Shown piece after piece: positions 26,601 through 35,800 of a stretch of DNA of 64,000 bases. The position numbers and the translations under genes are program-made. The DNA lies in NCBI GenBank assembly GCA_016719565.1, contig JADJYU010000007.1:1-64000 (forward strand). The letters are read 5' to 3'. The notes under the pieces are model-generated. The model had not been told where the DNA came from and did no database searches. It saw only the letters and a list, made by a program, of their open reading frames with translations. This DNA is from Ignavibacteria bacterium. Its GTDB lineage: Bacteria > Bacteroidota > Ignavibacteria > Tepidaquicellales > Tepidaquicellaceae. Each line of letters begins with the position of its first letter. Position 1 is the stretch's first letter.

Positions 26601-27327
26601 TTTATTTTTTCAAGAACAACATAACATCTGAATGCAAGAAGATCCTTTGCCGGGCTGAGTGATCGTTCGATAAGCTTAAAAAATCCTGTCATAAAATCCG
26701 GGATCATCTGCTTATTCTCAAATCCGCCTGAAGCCGGATAGAGTATAAAGCTGAACTTTTCTTTTTTCACAAACCTGAATCTGTTTCCAAACAATTCATT
26801 AAACTTCTTAAGATGTTTAAAAAATATCAGATAGGGGATTGCCTGATTGGAATCCCATGGATCTTTATCGCCGGCAGTATTTAATCCGGAAAAATAATCT
26901 GCGTTTTTATCAAAGGGTTCAGGATGAAATTTTCTATAGATCATCAGCGAAAACGGTGAAGGAAATGGTTCAATCATAATAATCCTTCCGCCCGAGCTTA
27001 ACACTCTGTATGCTTCATTCAGAAATTTCACCGGATCGTGAAGATGATGAAGCACATCTATCATAACTAAATTGGAAATTTCATTTTCCGCAAAAGGCAT
27101 TTCGTGCGCATCAAATGACATATCGAGCCAGTCAAGAGGAACAATGTCTGCAGATACGACATCAGGTTTAAACTCTTTAAAATTTCCGCTTCCTCCTCCG
27201 AGTTCGACAGTCTTGCCGGCTGCACCGCTGAGATCGTTCATGATCTTAAGATACCATTCTGAATATATATCTCTGAGAAGTTTTTTTCATTCCAGACTTT
27301 CCTGTGCTTTTCATAAATATTTTCCAA
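26597..27327 (-). pseudogene. SAM-dependent methyltransferase, frameshifted near 27284
   Basis: From 27241 the frame reads GKTVELGGGSGNFKEF (motif I), VSADIVPLDWLDMSFD and LVMIDVLHHLHDP, then RVLSSGGRIIMIEPF, a Methyltransf_11 core. Upstream, another frame encodes LENIYEKHRKVWNEK from a TTG at 27327. Adding one base to the run of seven T on the plus strand at 27281-27287 joins the two through KLLRDIYSEWYLKI. So the ATG at 27241 is probably internal. It overlaps the next gene by 4 bp (ATGA) and follows the methyltransferase/GT2 fusion directly. Substrate unknown. Confidence 0.75.
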
Positions 27328-27329
27328 GC

Positions 27330-28742
27330 TCAGATAAATTTGAATTTAAACATTGCAAACACTGTCAGCTTAAGCAGCATCCAGCCGTGACTGAATCTGG
27401 AGATATTAGTTTCTCCGTAAACACGCGCGTCATATCTTATTGGAATTTCAGCATACTTTAAATTTAGTTTAGAAGCTCCGAGTATAAGATCAAAATCACC
27501 GAACGGATCAGCATTCCCGAGAAATTTTTTTACTTCTTTCAGTTTTATATAATTTTCCTTTGAGATTACTTTTGTTCCGCAAAGCGTGTCTTTGATCTTC
27601 TGATTTAAGATCCATGTAAGCAGCATAGAGAAAAATTTATTTCCGAGTATATTCAGAGTTCTCATGGATTCTTTTTCAAGAGGGTAGACAAGCCTGGTAC
27701 CGCTGAGATACTCACCGTTACCGTTTACATAGGCATTATAAAATTTAGAAAGATCTTCAGGCGGGACTGTCATATCTGCATCCAGTATCATAAGAATATT
27801 ACCGCCCGCATTTTCAAAACCTTTTCTGACTGCGTCAGCTTTTCCTTTGCCTTCCTGTTTAAAGTATTTAATATTACGTTTTGAGGAGTATTTTTCCCAG
27901 ACTCTTTTTATTTCATTATAGGTATCATCAGTTGAATTTCCTTCAACAAAAATAATTTCCGTATCACTTCCCATCTCCGGCACTCTGTTAACGATCGTTT
28001 CGATGTTGCCCATTTCATTGCGCGCAGGTATTACCACGCTTACTGTTTTATCTTCACGTTCAGAAAAAATGCATCTGGAAATTATGAATTCATTAAGACA
28101 TATTTCGTTAAGAAGAGGTAAGTTGGCAATGAACTTATTCATAAAAGCTGATATCAGGGGAATGTACACAGGCATAAGAAATTTCCTGCCGCATTTTATA
28201 ATGTCATATCCGGAGAGCCCGAGCAGGTTATTAATATCATCAATATTCAGCCAGTTATTTCTTACCTGCGGCATCTTCAGCCGGAAAAATTCTGCAAAGT
28301 TAAGAACCGGCAGCCAGAGAAAATTGACATAAGTAACTATTATTCTTGTTTCAGCGCTGCAAAGTTTTCGTATCTGCTCAAATGATTTCTGCACATCGTC
28401 AAAATATCCGATCGTATCCGATATTATAACAAAATCAAACTTTTCATTGAGAGTAATATTCTCTGAATCCATTACGAGAAATTCAAACTGCGGATATCTG
28501 ACCTTTGCTTCTGATATCATTTCTTCGGAAATATCAATGCCTACACCGCGTGAAGGATTCAGATCGTATAAAAGATTCCCTATGCCGCATCCGATCTCAA
28601 CAATACTGCTGCCTTCAGGAATATTGAATTTAAGAAAACCTGCTATATTTTCATAATAGTATTTGTTGCGGGAAATCCACTTGGTCCTTTCCTTTGCAAC
28701 AGCATTCAGATGATCAATAACTTTTTCTTTTCTGCCTGTCAT
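27330..28742 (-). CDS. Methyltransferase / GT2 glycosyltransferase fusion
   Basis: The 470-residue protein has a class I methyltransferase at residues about 35-215, with GSSIVEIGCGIGNLLYDL, GVGIDISEEMI and FDFVIISDTIGYFDD. A GT2 domain follows at about 230-465, with VSVVIPARNEMGNIETIV, EIIFVEGNSTDDTY, the donor motif MILDADMTVPPED, and a C-terminal RYDARVYGETNISRFSHGW. The GT2 half resembles enzymes that load polyprenyl phosphate but lacks clear C-terminal membrane helices. It would act early in making a lipid-linked sugar for the GT-C transferases on either side. Confidence 0.85.
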   Translation of the reverse strand: MTGRKEKVIDHLNAVAKERTKWISRNKYYYENIAGFLKFNIPEGSSIVEIGCGIGNLLYDLNPSRGVGIDISEEMISEAKVRYPQFEFLVMDSENITLNEKFDFVIISDTIGYFDDVQKSFEQIRKLCSAETRIIVTYVNFLWLPVLNFAEFFRLKMPQVRNNWLNIDDINNLLGLSGYDIIKCGRKFLMPVYIPLISAFMNKFIANLPLLNEICLNEFIISRCIFSEREDKTVSVVIPARNEMGNIETIVNRVPEMGSDTEIIFVEGNSTDDTYNEIKRVWEKYSSKRNIKYFKQEGKGKADAVRKGFENAGGNILMILDADMTVPPEDLSKFYNAYVNGNGEYLSGTRLVYPLEKESMRTLNILGNKFFSMLLTWILNQKIKDTLCGTKVISKENYIKLKEVKKFLGNADPFGDFDLILGASKLNLKYAEIPIRYDARVYGETNISRFSHGWMLLKLTVFAMFKFKFI

Positions 28743-28936
28743 CTGTAATTAAATGGTAAAAGGTTTAACTGATGAGTCTGAATAATTAAGTTATATATTA
28801 TAATCAGTTTAAATATGTAAAATACTGTCAGGCAAATATTATAAATTATTAATGAGAAATATAATAAATGTCTCACGGGAAAAAATGATTAAATGTAAAC
28901 TAATGAAAGCTTACTAAAGATGAAATTTATAACGGA

Positions 28937-30541
28937 CTACTTCTTGATGAATTCGATAATGCACTCACCGGAATTAATTCTGATCAGCTCACGGTGTTCG
29001 TATTTGCCGGAAGGATTTATTTCTTTAAGATAGTTCAGGAATTCCGTAACCGCATTAGTATTAAAATAAAAATTATTTAATCTCAGTAATACAGATGATG
29101 CGTCGCGAAGTTTATCTTTAACAATTTCATCGGGATGATAAAAAGTAAGTTCGTTATCCCAGAAATCAGCGTATATAGAGTTTCCTGATCTGTAGTTTAT
29201 AATAGATTCGTAAAGCTGTCTATTCTTACCTGCCCAGTTCATGCTGAATACCAGACCGTATTTTCTGTTCGATGCTCCGTAACTGTTTACAATTACCGAG
29301 CTATCCGCTTTAGTGTCAGCGATTTTAATGACTTTTTTAGTTTCTTCCGTTAAAATAGTTGCATCTTTATATACCTTATAAATCATTACAGAAGAAATTA
29401 CAGCAAATACTGAGACTATAATTATAAAGAAATTTTTCCTGTTCTTTATTGATTTTATAATTTCATACTCTCCGCATAATGAATAAATCAGATAAACTGT
29501 CAGCAGTGTGAGCATCATCGACGGAACAAGATAGTGCTGACTGTAATGTTTTGATACAGCTATGATCTGAACAGCTGAAGCAATTACTATTGCCAGAAGG
29601 ATCTTTCTGTTAAAGTTATTTTTAATTTCTTCTGCGCGGATCTTAAATTTACAAAAGAATAAAACGGCAACTGCAGAAATGAATACAACTATGAAAAGAA
29701 AATCTTTGAGTATCATTTCTATAAAATTACTAAAGAAACTATGTATGTTGAAAATTACTTTATTACCATCTCCGTAAAGACCGTCATACATTATAAGTTT
29801 CCCTATCCAGTTCAGAAAATAATCATATGATCCCATTACCGGAAATGTAACTGCAAAAAATGTTAATGCTGTAATTATTATAAAAGCGGTTTTTCTTTTA
29901 AATCCCGGCAGAATGATCAGAGGAATTACGAGAAGCGGAAAAAATGTGATCTTTGTAGCCATACACAGTCCGGACAAGATACCGAATAATATGGAATATC
30001 TGAATTTTAAATATCCGGATCTTTCTATGGAGAATTTTGCTGAAAATATTAAAGCGATATAGAGCATCATTAATGAAATTAAAAATATTTCGGCTGTTGC
30101 CTGAGTAATTTCAAATATCAGAGTGGATGAAATAAATGGAGTGATCTGTATAAAAAAGCTTAATGAAATTTTACCGGTCAGCCGGAATATAATAAGACCG
30201 CTGATAAACATACAGAGTCCGGTCACAAAAATCAGAAGTAAATTGAATCCGTAAAGATAAGATTCAGGATCAGATAAAACATATTCCGTTATTTGCTGAA
30301 CAGATTTTCCTGAAAGTAATAAATAGCCTGCGCCGAGAAGCTGCACTGTGGAGCCGGGATGGTCGGCATGTACTGCATTCGCGGAATTCAGTATATTCAA
30401 TGAGCTGACTGCATATACATAATTCGGATCATAACCTGCATTAAAATAAAACGGTCCTTCGGAATTACGCAAAGTTTTAGCAGTTACTAAAAGTAATAAC
30501 GGAATTGCAAACAGGAGCGCATAAGATTTTATTTTATCCAT
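28937..30541 (-). CDS. GT-C family membrane glycosyltransferase
   Basis: The 534-residue protein has a first membrane helix (SYALLFAIPLLLLVTA), then loop 1 with NAGYDPNYVYAVSSLNIL and HADHPGSTVQLLGAGY, ten or more further helices, and a soluble C-terminal part. The D-P-N-Y-V-Y and DHPG-S-T motifs are shared with the damaged paralog at 24986-26600 and probably contain the catalytic Asp in the loop. It likely works on the outer face of the inner membrane with a polyprenyl-phosphate sugar. The gene is in the same direction as the locus but preceded by a gap of about 80 bp. Confidence 0.75.
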   Translation of the reverse strand: MDKIKSYALLFAIPLLLLVTAKTLRNSEGPFYFNAGYDPNYVYAVSSLNILNSANAVHADHPGSTVQLLGAGYLLLSGKSVQQITEYVLSDPESYLYGFNLLLIFVTGLCMFISGLIIFRLTGKISLSFFIQITPFISSTLIFEITQATAEIFLISLMMLYIALIFSAKFSIERSGYLKFRYSILFGILSGLCMATKITFFPLLVIPLIILPGFKRKTAFIIITALTFFAVTFPVMGSYDYFLNWIGKLIMYDGLYGDGNKVIFNIHSFFSNFIEMILKDFLFIVVFISAVAVLFFCKFKIRAEEIKNNFNRKILLAIVIASAVQIIAVSKHYSQHYLVPSMMLTLLTVYLIYSLCGEYEIIKSIKNRKNFFIIIVSVFAVISSVMIYKVYKDATILTEETKKVIKIADTKADSSVIVNSYGASNRKYGLVFSMNWAGKNRQLYESIINYRSGNSIYADFWDNELTFYHPDEIVKDKLRDASSVLLRLNNFYFNTNAVTEFLNYLKEINPSGKYEHRELIRINSGECIIEFIKK

Positions 30542-30620
30542 TTGGGTGAATATAATATTTCTTAGAGATCAGATCTTTAGAATCTGAAAATTTAATACAG
30601 ATTAATTATTTATGTACCGG

Positions 30621-31352
30621 TCAGTTGAAATCTATGAAATGATCCCAGCTTCTTTCATCGTGGGAGATTTTTCTGAATGCCATTGCGCCGTATTTGGGCG
30701 CGGCAGAAACGTTCTTCCCAATCATATTCTTTAATTTATTTGATATACCTGTTTCGTTACCGTTGTTTTTCTTTTCGCCGAGACTGCTTCTCTGAGAAGA
30801 GCCTCCAATGAATTCATAACTTCTGTTTGAAGAAATAAATGAACATACTTTTTCTATCGCCGGCCAGTCAGCGTCATCAAGTATCATTGTACCGCCTATC
30901 CGGAGAATTTTGTCAACAAAGAAAAAATCCACCATCACATGATCAAATGTATGCCATCCGTCAATGAAAGCAAAGTCCACTATTACTTTGTTTAATTCAA
31001 GTTCTGCAAGTCCGAGATGTGAAGGTTTTTCTATGAAGTGAATAATATCCCCGTATCCGGCACGTTTGAGATTGTTGAGTCCGATACCGCCGTAACTGTT
31101 CTCAAAATTCTGGTAAGGATCTATGATGTAGTGTTTGGTGTTTTTATTCTTCCTGAGAGTTTCGCAAATGTACAGAGCTGATGTTCCGAATGCCAGTCCT
31201 ATTTCCACGCTGACGATCGCTTTTGCTTCTGTCATACATTTCTGAATCAGGCTGCCTTCTTCTTCGCTTATTTGTCCGATCACCTTGTGCGGGCTTCCGT
31301 CTAATTTCTTCGTAAATCCGGTCTTTAGAATTTCCTCAAGGACTTCATTCAT
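30621..31352 (-). CDS. Class I SAM-dependent methyltransferase (Methyltransf_24-like)
   Basis: The 243-residue protein has IVSVEIGLAFGTSALYICE (SAM-binding motif I), HYIIDPYQNF (motif II), ELNKVIVDFAFIDGWHTFDH and GGTMILDDADWPAI. The DxxH in IDGWHTFDH and the DD of LDDADWP are the conserved acidic positions of the Methyltransf_24 group, which methylates hydroxyls of sugars or small molecules in a metal-dependent way. The C-terminus is less conserved. It lies in the polysaccharide locus, and its acceptor is unknown. Confidence 0.8.
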   Translation of the reverse strand: MNEVLEEILKTGFTKKLDGSPHKVIGQISEEEGSLIQKCMTEAKAIVSVEIGLAFGTSALYICETLRKNKNTKHYIIDPYQNFENSYGGIGLNNLKRAGYGDIIHFIEKPSHLGLAELELNKVIVDFAFIDGWHTFDHVMVDFFFVDKILRIGGTMILDDADWPAIEKVCSFISSNRSYEFIGGSSQRSSLGEKKNNGNETGISNKLKNMIGKNVSAAPKYGAMAFRKISHDERSWDHFIDFN

Positions 31353-31428
31353 TATTCATGTAAAAAATTTACACAAGTTAAGACAGTAATAATTGTTTTT
31401 CAATCCTTTTAAATAGTCATTCTGCATA

Positions 31429-32502
31429 TCAGCCGTAGCTGAATTTCTTTTTTAAACTGTTTATTGGTTTTTCAAGTAAATACCATGAAACTGAGGAAAT
31501 TATCAGAAGCATTAAGAAATAAATTACAAACATTACTATCAAAGATTTTGCAGGCGGAATTTTTAAAGCTGTGTATATTGCCGGAATAAATGTATGAAAG
31601 ATATACATACCGTAACTGATCTTACCGATATAAATAATAAATTTATTTTCAAGTATTAATTTCCAAATACCGCCTGCTCCGAGACTTAATTTTGAAACCA
31701 TAAATAATGCGATCACTGAGATACAAAATTTAGACATTGCAACATCGATAACATTAATTTCAAAAAACATTAAAATTATCATCAGCAAAAATACTCCGTA
31801 TAGTACATACAGATATACTCCTTTGTTTAAATCAATATTTTTATCAATGTAATTTCTGGCATATGCCAGCAAGGCTCCGAGCGAGAATGCGTCAATACAG
31901 GACAATGTCAGCATATATGAAAACATTGTGTGGTATTCAGTTCTGTCATTTATAAGAAAATTAAATCCTCTGAATAACACTCCTGTTAAGATAAGCACAT
32001 ATATGACTTTGAGAAGATGCTTTTTTGGAGTAAAAAAAATAACTAACGGCCAGAAAATATAAAACTGTTCTTCGACAGCAAGTGTCCAGAAATGTGACAG
32101 AGAACCTGCCCAGTCCATTTTAAAATACAGATAATAATTTGAAATGTATAAAACAAACCATCCAATGACAGCCCTTATATTCTCGGTATTTAAAACATAC
32201 AGAACCGCCAGTGTAAAATAATAAACAGGAAATATTCTTAACGTCCTCCGGATATAGAAATGTTTTAAGAAATAAAATATACCTTTATTCTCCTGATCAG
32301 CGGAATCACGGTTTTTCATTAATATTCCTGATATTAAGAAACCGCTCAGCACAAAAAATATTGTAACGCCGATAGTCCCGACAGGTATTTTCTTAAACCA
32401 TACATCTTCCTGAACCCAGTGCCCAAGTAAAACTAAAAATATAGAAAATGCCCGAAGTGAATCCAGCTGAGGCATGTAAGTGATTTTGGAGTCAGATATC
32501 AT
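31429..32502 (-). CDS. Acyltransferase 3 family protein (OafA/YrhL-like)
   Basis: The 357-residue integral membrane protein begins ITYMPQLDSLRAFSIFLVLL, followed by GHW, the usual opening of acyltransferase 3 proteins. It has about ten membrane helices, the FFVLSGFLISG motif, RRTLRIFPVYY and a WTLAVEEQFYIFWP motif. Such enzymes O-acetylate or otherwise acylate surface polysaccharide. The position between aminotransferase and methyltransferase genes agrees with decoration of the glycan made here. Confidence 0.9.
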   Translation of the reverse strand: MISDSKITYMPQLDSLRAFSIFLVLLGHWVQEDVWFKKIPVGTIGVTIFFVLSGFLISGILMKNRDSADQENKGIFYFLKHFYIRRTLRIFPVYYFTLAVLYVLNTENIRAVIGWFVLYISNYYLYFKMDWAGSLSHFWTLAVEEQFYIFWPLVIFFTPKKHLLKVIYVLILTGVLFRGFNFLINDRTEYHTMFSYMLTLSCIDAFSLGALLAYARNYIDKNIDLNKGVYLYVLYGVFLLMIILMFFEINVIDVAMSKFCISVIALFMVSKLSLGAGGIWKLILENKFIIYIGKISYGMYIFHTFIPAIYTALKIPPAKSLIVMFVIYFLMLLIISSVSWYLLEKPINSLKKKFSYG

Positions 32503-32534
32503 GTTTAGATACTGTGGTGTTCACTCAGGGAAAT

Positions 32535-33611
32535 TTATTTATGTAAAACTAAGGATATTAATTCAGATATTTTGATAATCAGTTGTTCATCCATTCCGTT
32601 AAATACAGGAAGACATAGTACACGCGATGCATTGAATTCGGATACAGGACAGCTTTCGCCTTTAATGAAAGGAAGTAAATTCAGAGAGGGATAAAAATAT
32701 CTCCGTGCGGAGATCTGATCATCCAGTAATTTATCTTTAACCGACATCATTTCAGTTTCACTTCTGAAAAATACAGGGAAGTAAGAGTAATTATAAAATA
32801 TATCATATGGAATTTCGGGAAAATCTATCGGAAGTTCTTTCAGATTTTCTTTGTACAGTAGATTTATTTTTTTCCTTTCTTCAATAAAGCCGCTGATGCG
32901 GGGCAGATTGCACAAACCCATTGCGGCATGAAATTCGGAAGTTCTGGCATTGATACCTACTGTATAATAATCATCATCCATATGTCCAAAGGCGCGGTAA
33001 AGAAATAGCTTCTCCGCTAATGTATCATCATCCGTAATGACAGCGCCTCCTTCAATAGTATGGAATAATTTCGTTGCGTGAAAACTTATGGTGGAAATAT
33101 CTCCGTAATTAAAAACAGAGTTACCATTTAATTTTACACCAAACGCGTGCGCTCCGTCATAAATGACTTTCAGATTATTAACGGAGGCGATTTTTCCGAT
33201 ACGCTCCACATCACATGGAAATCCGTAAACATGAACAGGTAAAATAGCGGAAGTTTTTTCAGTAATAAGACTTTCTATTTTTGAAGGATCCATACAGAAA
33301 GTTTTGTCTTCAATGTCACAGAATACAGGTGTGCAGTTTTCCCAGATTATGGAATTAACCGTTGCAGCATAGGAAAAAGGGGTAGTAATGATTTCACCGT
33401 TGAGATCAAGCGCTTTGATTGCTAACTGTAGCGCAATAGTGCCGTTGGATACAAGTAAAAGATTCTTTACGCCGAGATAATTTTTGAGTCTGGATTCAAG
33501 CTCCTCGCAAAGAGGACCCTGATTAGTAACCCAGTGGGATTCCCAGATTTTTTTTAAATGTTCATTATATTCTTCCTGAGGAGGAAGAAAAGTTTTTGTA
33601 ACATTTATCAT
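32535..33611 (-). CDS. DegT/DnrJ/EryC1/StrS family sugar aminotransferase
   Basis: The 358-residue PLP enzyme starts INVTKTFLPPQEEYNEHLKK and has LLVSNGTIALQLAIKAL, TTPFSYAATVNSI, VIYDGAHAFGVK and TISFHATKLFHTIEGGA, where the Lys of HATK forms the Schiff base with PLP. The opening and the HATKLFHT site resemble VioA-type enzymes that make 4-amino-4,6-dideoxy sugars, so a dTDP-4-amino-6-deoxyhexose is a reasonable guess. It overlaps the upstream ABC transporter gene by 4 bp (ATGA), which implies translational coupling. Confidence 0.85.
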   Translation of the reverse strand: MINVTKTFLPPQEEYNEHLKKIWESHWVTNQGPLCEELESRLKNYLGVKNLLLVSNGTIALQLAIKALDLNGEIITTPFSYAATVNSIIWENCTPVFCDIEDKTFCMDPSKIESLITEKTSAILPVHVYGFPCDVERIGKIASVNNLKVIYDGAHAFGVKLNGNSVFNYGDISTISFHATKLFHTIEGGAVITDDDTLAEKLFLYRAFGHMDDDYYTVGINARTSEFHAAMGLCNLPRISGFIEERKKINLLYKENLKELPIDFPEIPYDIFYNYSYFPVFFRSETEMMSVKDKLLDDQISARRYFYPSLNLLPFIKGESCPVSEFNASRVLCLPVFNGMDEQLIIKISELISLVLHK

Positions 33612-34900
33612 TTGCCTGCATTTTCACCTGACAGCAGATTCCAGTCAAGTTTTGGTTTTACGATCCCTTCTTTTCTTCCGACGTTTCCTATCCTCAGATC
33701 AAAAGAATACATGATCTCAAACGACAGTACTTCCCTCTGTTCGAAGATCACGTCCGTCTTATTTTTAATAAGATAAAATTTATGCAAAGAGTAAGATCCC
33801 TGATTCATAAAATCAGCCGGCACTTTACATGTCCATTTGAAATAACCTTCACTGACTTTTACATAATTATTATCAAGACTGGAACCGATGAAAACTATAT
33901 TATCCAGTTCATCCTTCAGCTGAAAAACAACATCGAGAATATGTTCCTCTTTCATCATGTTATAAAAAACGAATTCGAATTCAAAAGGATCTCCGGCTTT
34001 GAGATGGTCATTTTTTGTATCGTCAAATTTCAATTCGGCTTTAATGAGTTTGGCATATTCGCTGCTCGGCGCGGTTTCCATGTCATATTTATGGACAGTA
34101 TGCTCTTTGGCAAAACTGCTCAGATAAACTGATACGACTTTTGAAACTTCACCTTCGCGGATAAGCTTACCGTGATTTAGCTGAATTGCTCTTGTACATA
34201 TCGCTTTGATCGCTGAGAGATTATGACTTACAAATAAAACCGTACGTCCCTGCTTTGCGAGACTTTCTATTTTTGCAATACTCTTTCTCTGGAAATCAGC
34301 GTCACCGATATTCAAAACTTCATCGATCACCATGATCTCAGTTTCAATACTTGCGGCAATTGCGAATGCCAGACGGATCCTCATTCCGTTTGAATATTTT
34401 TTCGCCTGAGTATCAATAAATTTTTCTATTCCGGAAAATTCTATTATTTCATCAAATTTTTTATCGATTTCTTTTTTTGTCATTCCCAGAATTGTACCGC
34501 TAAGATACACATTCTCTCTGCCGGTCAGTTCGACATTAAATCCTGTGCCGACTTCCAGCAGACTGGCGATTCTTCCATATACTCTTGCCTTACCGGATGT
34601 AGGTTCCGTAATACGGCAGAGTATTTTCAGCAATGTACTTTTACCGGCGCCGTTATGTCCTATGATACCAAGCACTTCTCCATGATTGATCTCAAAGGAA
34701 ACATCTTTCAATGCCCAGAAATAATCTTCACGCTCTTCGGCATTTTTAAAAGTATTTAATCTTTTTAAAGTCCTGTAATTTTTAAAAGGAAATTTCATCC
34801 ATGAAGAAATTGCTCCTGCAAGAGTATCATGGACTTCATCTTTGAGACCTATAAGATATGCTTTGCTTAATTTATCTGAGGAAATAGCAATATTAGACAT
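33608..34900 (-). CDS. ABC transporter ATP-binding protein for O-antigen/polysaccharide export (Wzt-like)
   Basis: The 430-residue protein has a complete ATPase: GHNGAGKST (Walker A, 81-89), YSNGMRIRLAFAIA (signature region) and IMVIDEVLNIGDADFQRK (Walker B and D-loop), then VLFVSHNLSAIK with the switch His. After residue about 270 comes a C-terminal beta-domain (residues about 280-420), as in Wzt proteins that recognise a modified polysaccharide end. With the permease immediately upstream (34933-35778) it forms the exporter. The next gene overlaps it by 4 bp. Confidence 0.9.
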   Translation of the reverse strand: MSNIAISSDKLSKAYLIGLKDEVHDTLAGAISSWMKFPFKNYRTLKRLNTFKNAEEREDYFWALKDVSFEINHGEVLGIIGHNGAGKSTLLKILCRITEPTSGKARVYGRIASLLEVGTGFNVELTGRENVYLSGTILGMTKKEIDKKFDEIIEFSGIEKFIDTQAKKYSNGMRIRLAFAIAASIETEIMVIDEVLNIGDADFQRKSIAKIESLAKQGRTVLFVSHNLSAIKAICTRAIQLNHGKLIREGEVSKVVSVYLSSFAKEHTVHKYDMETAPSSEYAKLIKAELKFDDTKNDHLKAGDPFEFEFVFYNMMKEEHILDVVFQLKDELDNIVFIGSSLDNNYVKVSEGYFKWTCKVPADFMNQGSYSLHKFYLIKNKTDVIFEQREVLSFEIMYSFDLRIGNVGRKEGIVKPKLDWNLLSGENAGK

Positions 34901-34932
34901 TCAAAAAATAAGATTCAGAATTAAAAATTTCG

Positions 34933-35778
34933 TTACGCGACATCGGCAAAGATCTTTTCGGTTTTTTTGAAATGCAGAGCGCCGCTGAAGAAAAGGATTA
35001 TAGCGCTGATCGATCCCATACCTATAAGATTCCACGGCATTGGATTAAATCCGAGCAGCGAAGATCTGAAACCTTCAATGACTCCGACCATCGGATATAG
35101 CCCGTAAAGCAGATACGCTGTCTCGCCGAATTTTTCCGCAACGAGGGAAGCGGGAAATACAACAGGCGCGGCATACATCAGCATTGAAGTAAAAAATCCG
35201 ATTGCAAACCTGACATCCCTGTACTGAATTGCAAGAGAGGACAGCCACATACCGATACCAAGCGCTGTTAAAATCATAAGTATCATAAGCAGAGGGAGAA
35301 ACAGAACATTCCAGGTAGGACTAATATTGTAAACAAACATCATTACCAGTAATATGGAAAATGCAATTGTAAAATCCATCAGCTTGGAGAAGATCGGTGT
35401 AAGAGGAATAAGAATTCTCGGGAAATATACTTTGGTCAGAAGATGGGCATTCCCGACAAGGCTGCTGGTAGCTCCGCTCATAGACTGTGAAAAATATGTC
35501 CATGGTAAAACTGCAGCATATGAAAATATCGGATATGGTATTCCGTCACTGTCTATCTTGGCAAGCCCTCCGAATATAACGGAGAATATTACCATCGACA
35601 TTACGGGATTAAGTATAGCCCACAGCATCCCGAGTACAGTCTGTTTGTAGAGAACTGTAATATCTCTGAGAACAAAAAAGTACAGAAGGTCCTTATATTT
35701 GACAAGTTCTTTGAAATCAAACAGCTTCCATTTCTTCTTTGCGCTGATATCAAAATGCGGTACTATATTAGATGGCAT
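34933..35778 (-). CDS. ABC transporter permease for polysaccharide export (Wzm-like)
   Basis: The 281-residue protein has an N-terminal cytoplasmic segment, then LLYFFVLRDITVLYKQTVLG, typical of the ABC2-type permease of O-antigen exporters, and about six membrane helices. A conserved cytoplasmic AIQYRDVRFAIGFF lies in the middle, with YPMVGVIEGFR near the end. It partners the ATPase downstream. The gene lies immediately after the PorU-like sortase gene with only a 22-bp gap, so the exporter and the sortase probably share a transcript. Confidence 0.9.
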   Translation of the reverse strand: MPSNIVPHFDISAKKKWKLFDFKELVKYKDLLYFFVLRDITVLYKQTVLGMLWAILNPVMSMVIFSVIFGGLAKIDSDGIPYPIFSYAAVLPWTYFSQSMSGATSSLVGNAHLLTKVYFPRILIPLTPIFSKLMDFTIAFSILLVMMFVYNISPTWNVLFLPLLMILMILTALGIGMWLSSLAIQYRDVRFAIGFFTSMLMYAAPVVFPASLVAEKFGETAYLLYGLYPMVGVIEGFRSSLLGFNPMPWNLIGMGSISAIILFFSGALHFKKTEKIFADVA

Positions 35779-35800
35779 TTAAGAATTTTATTTAAAATTA

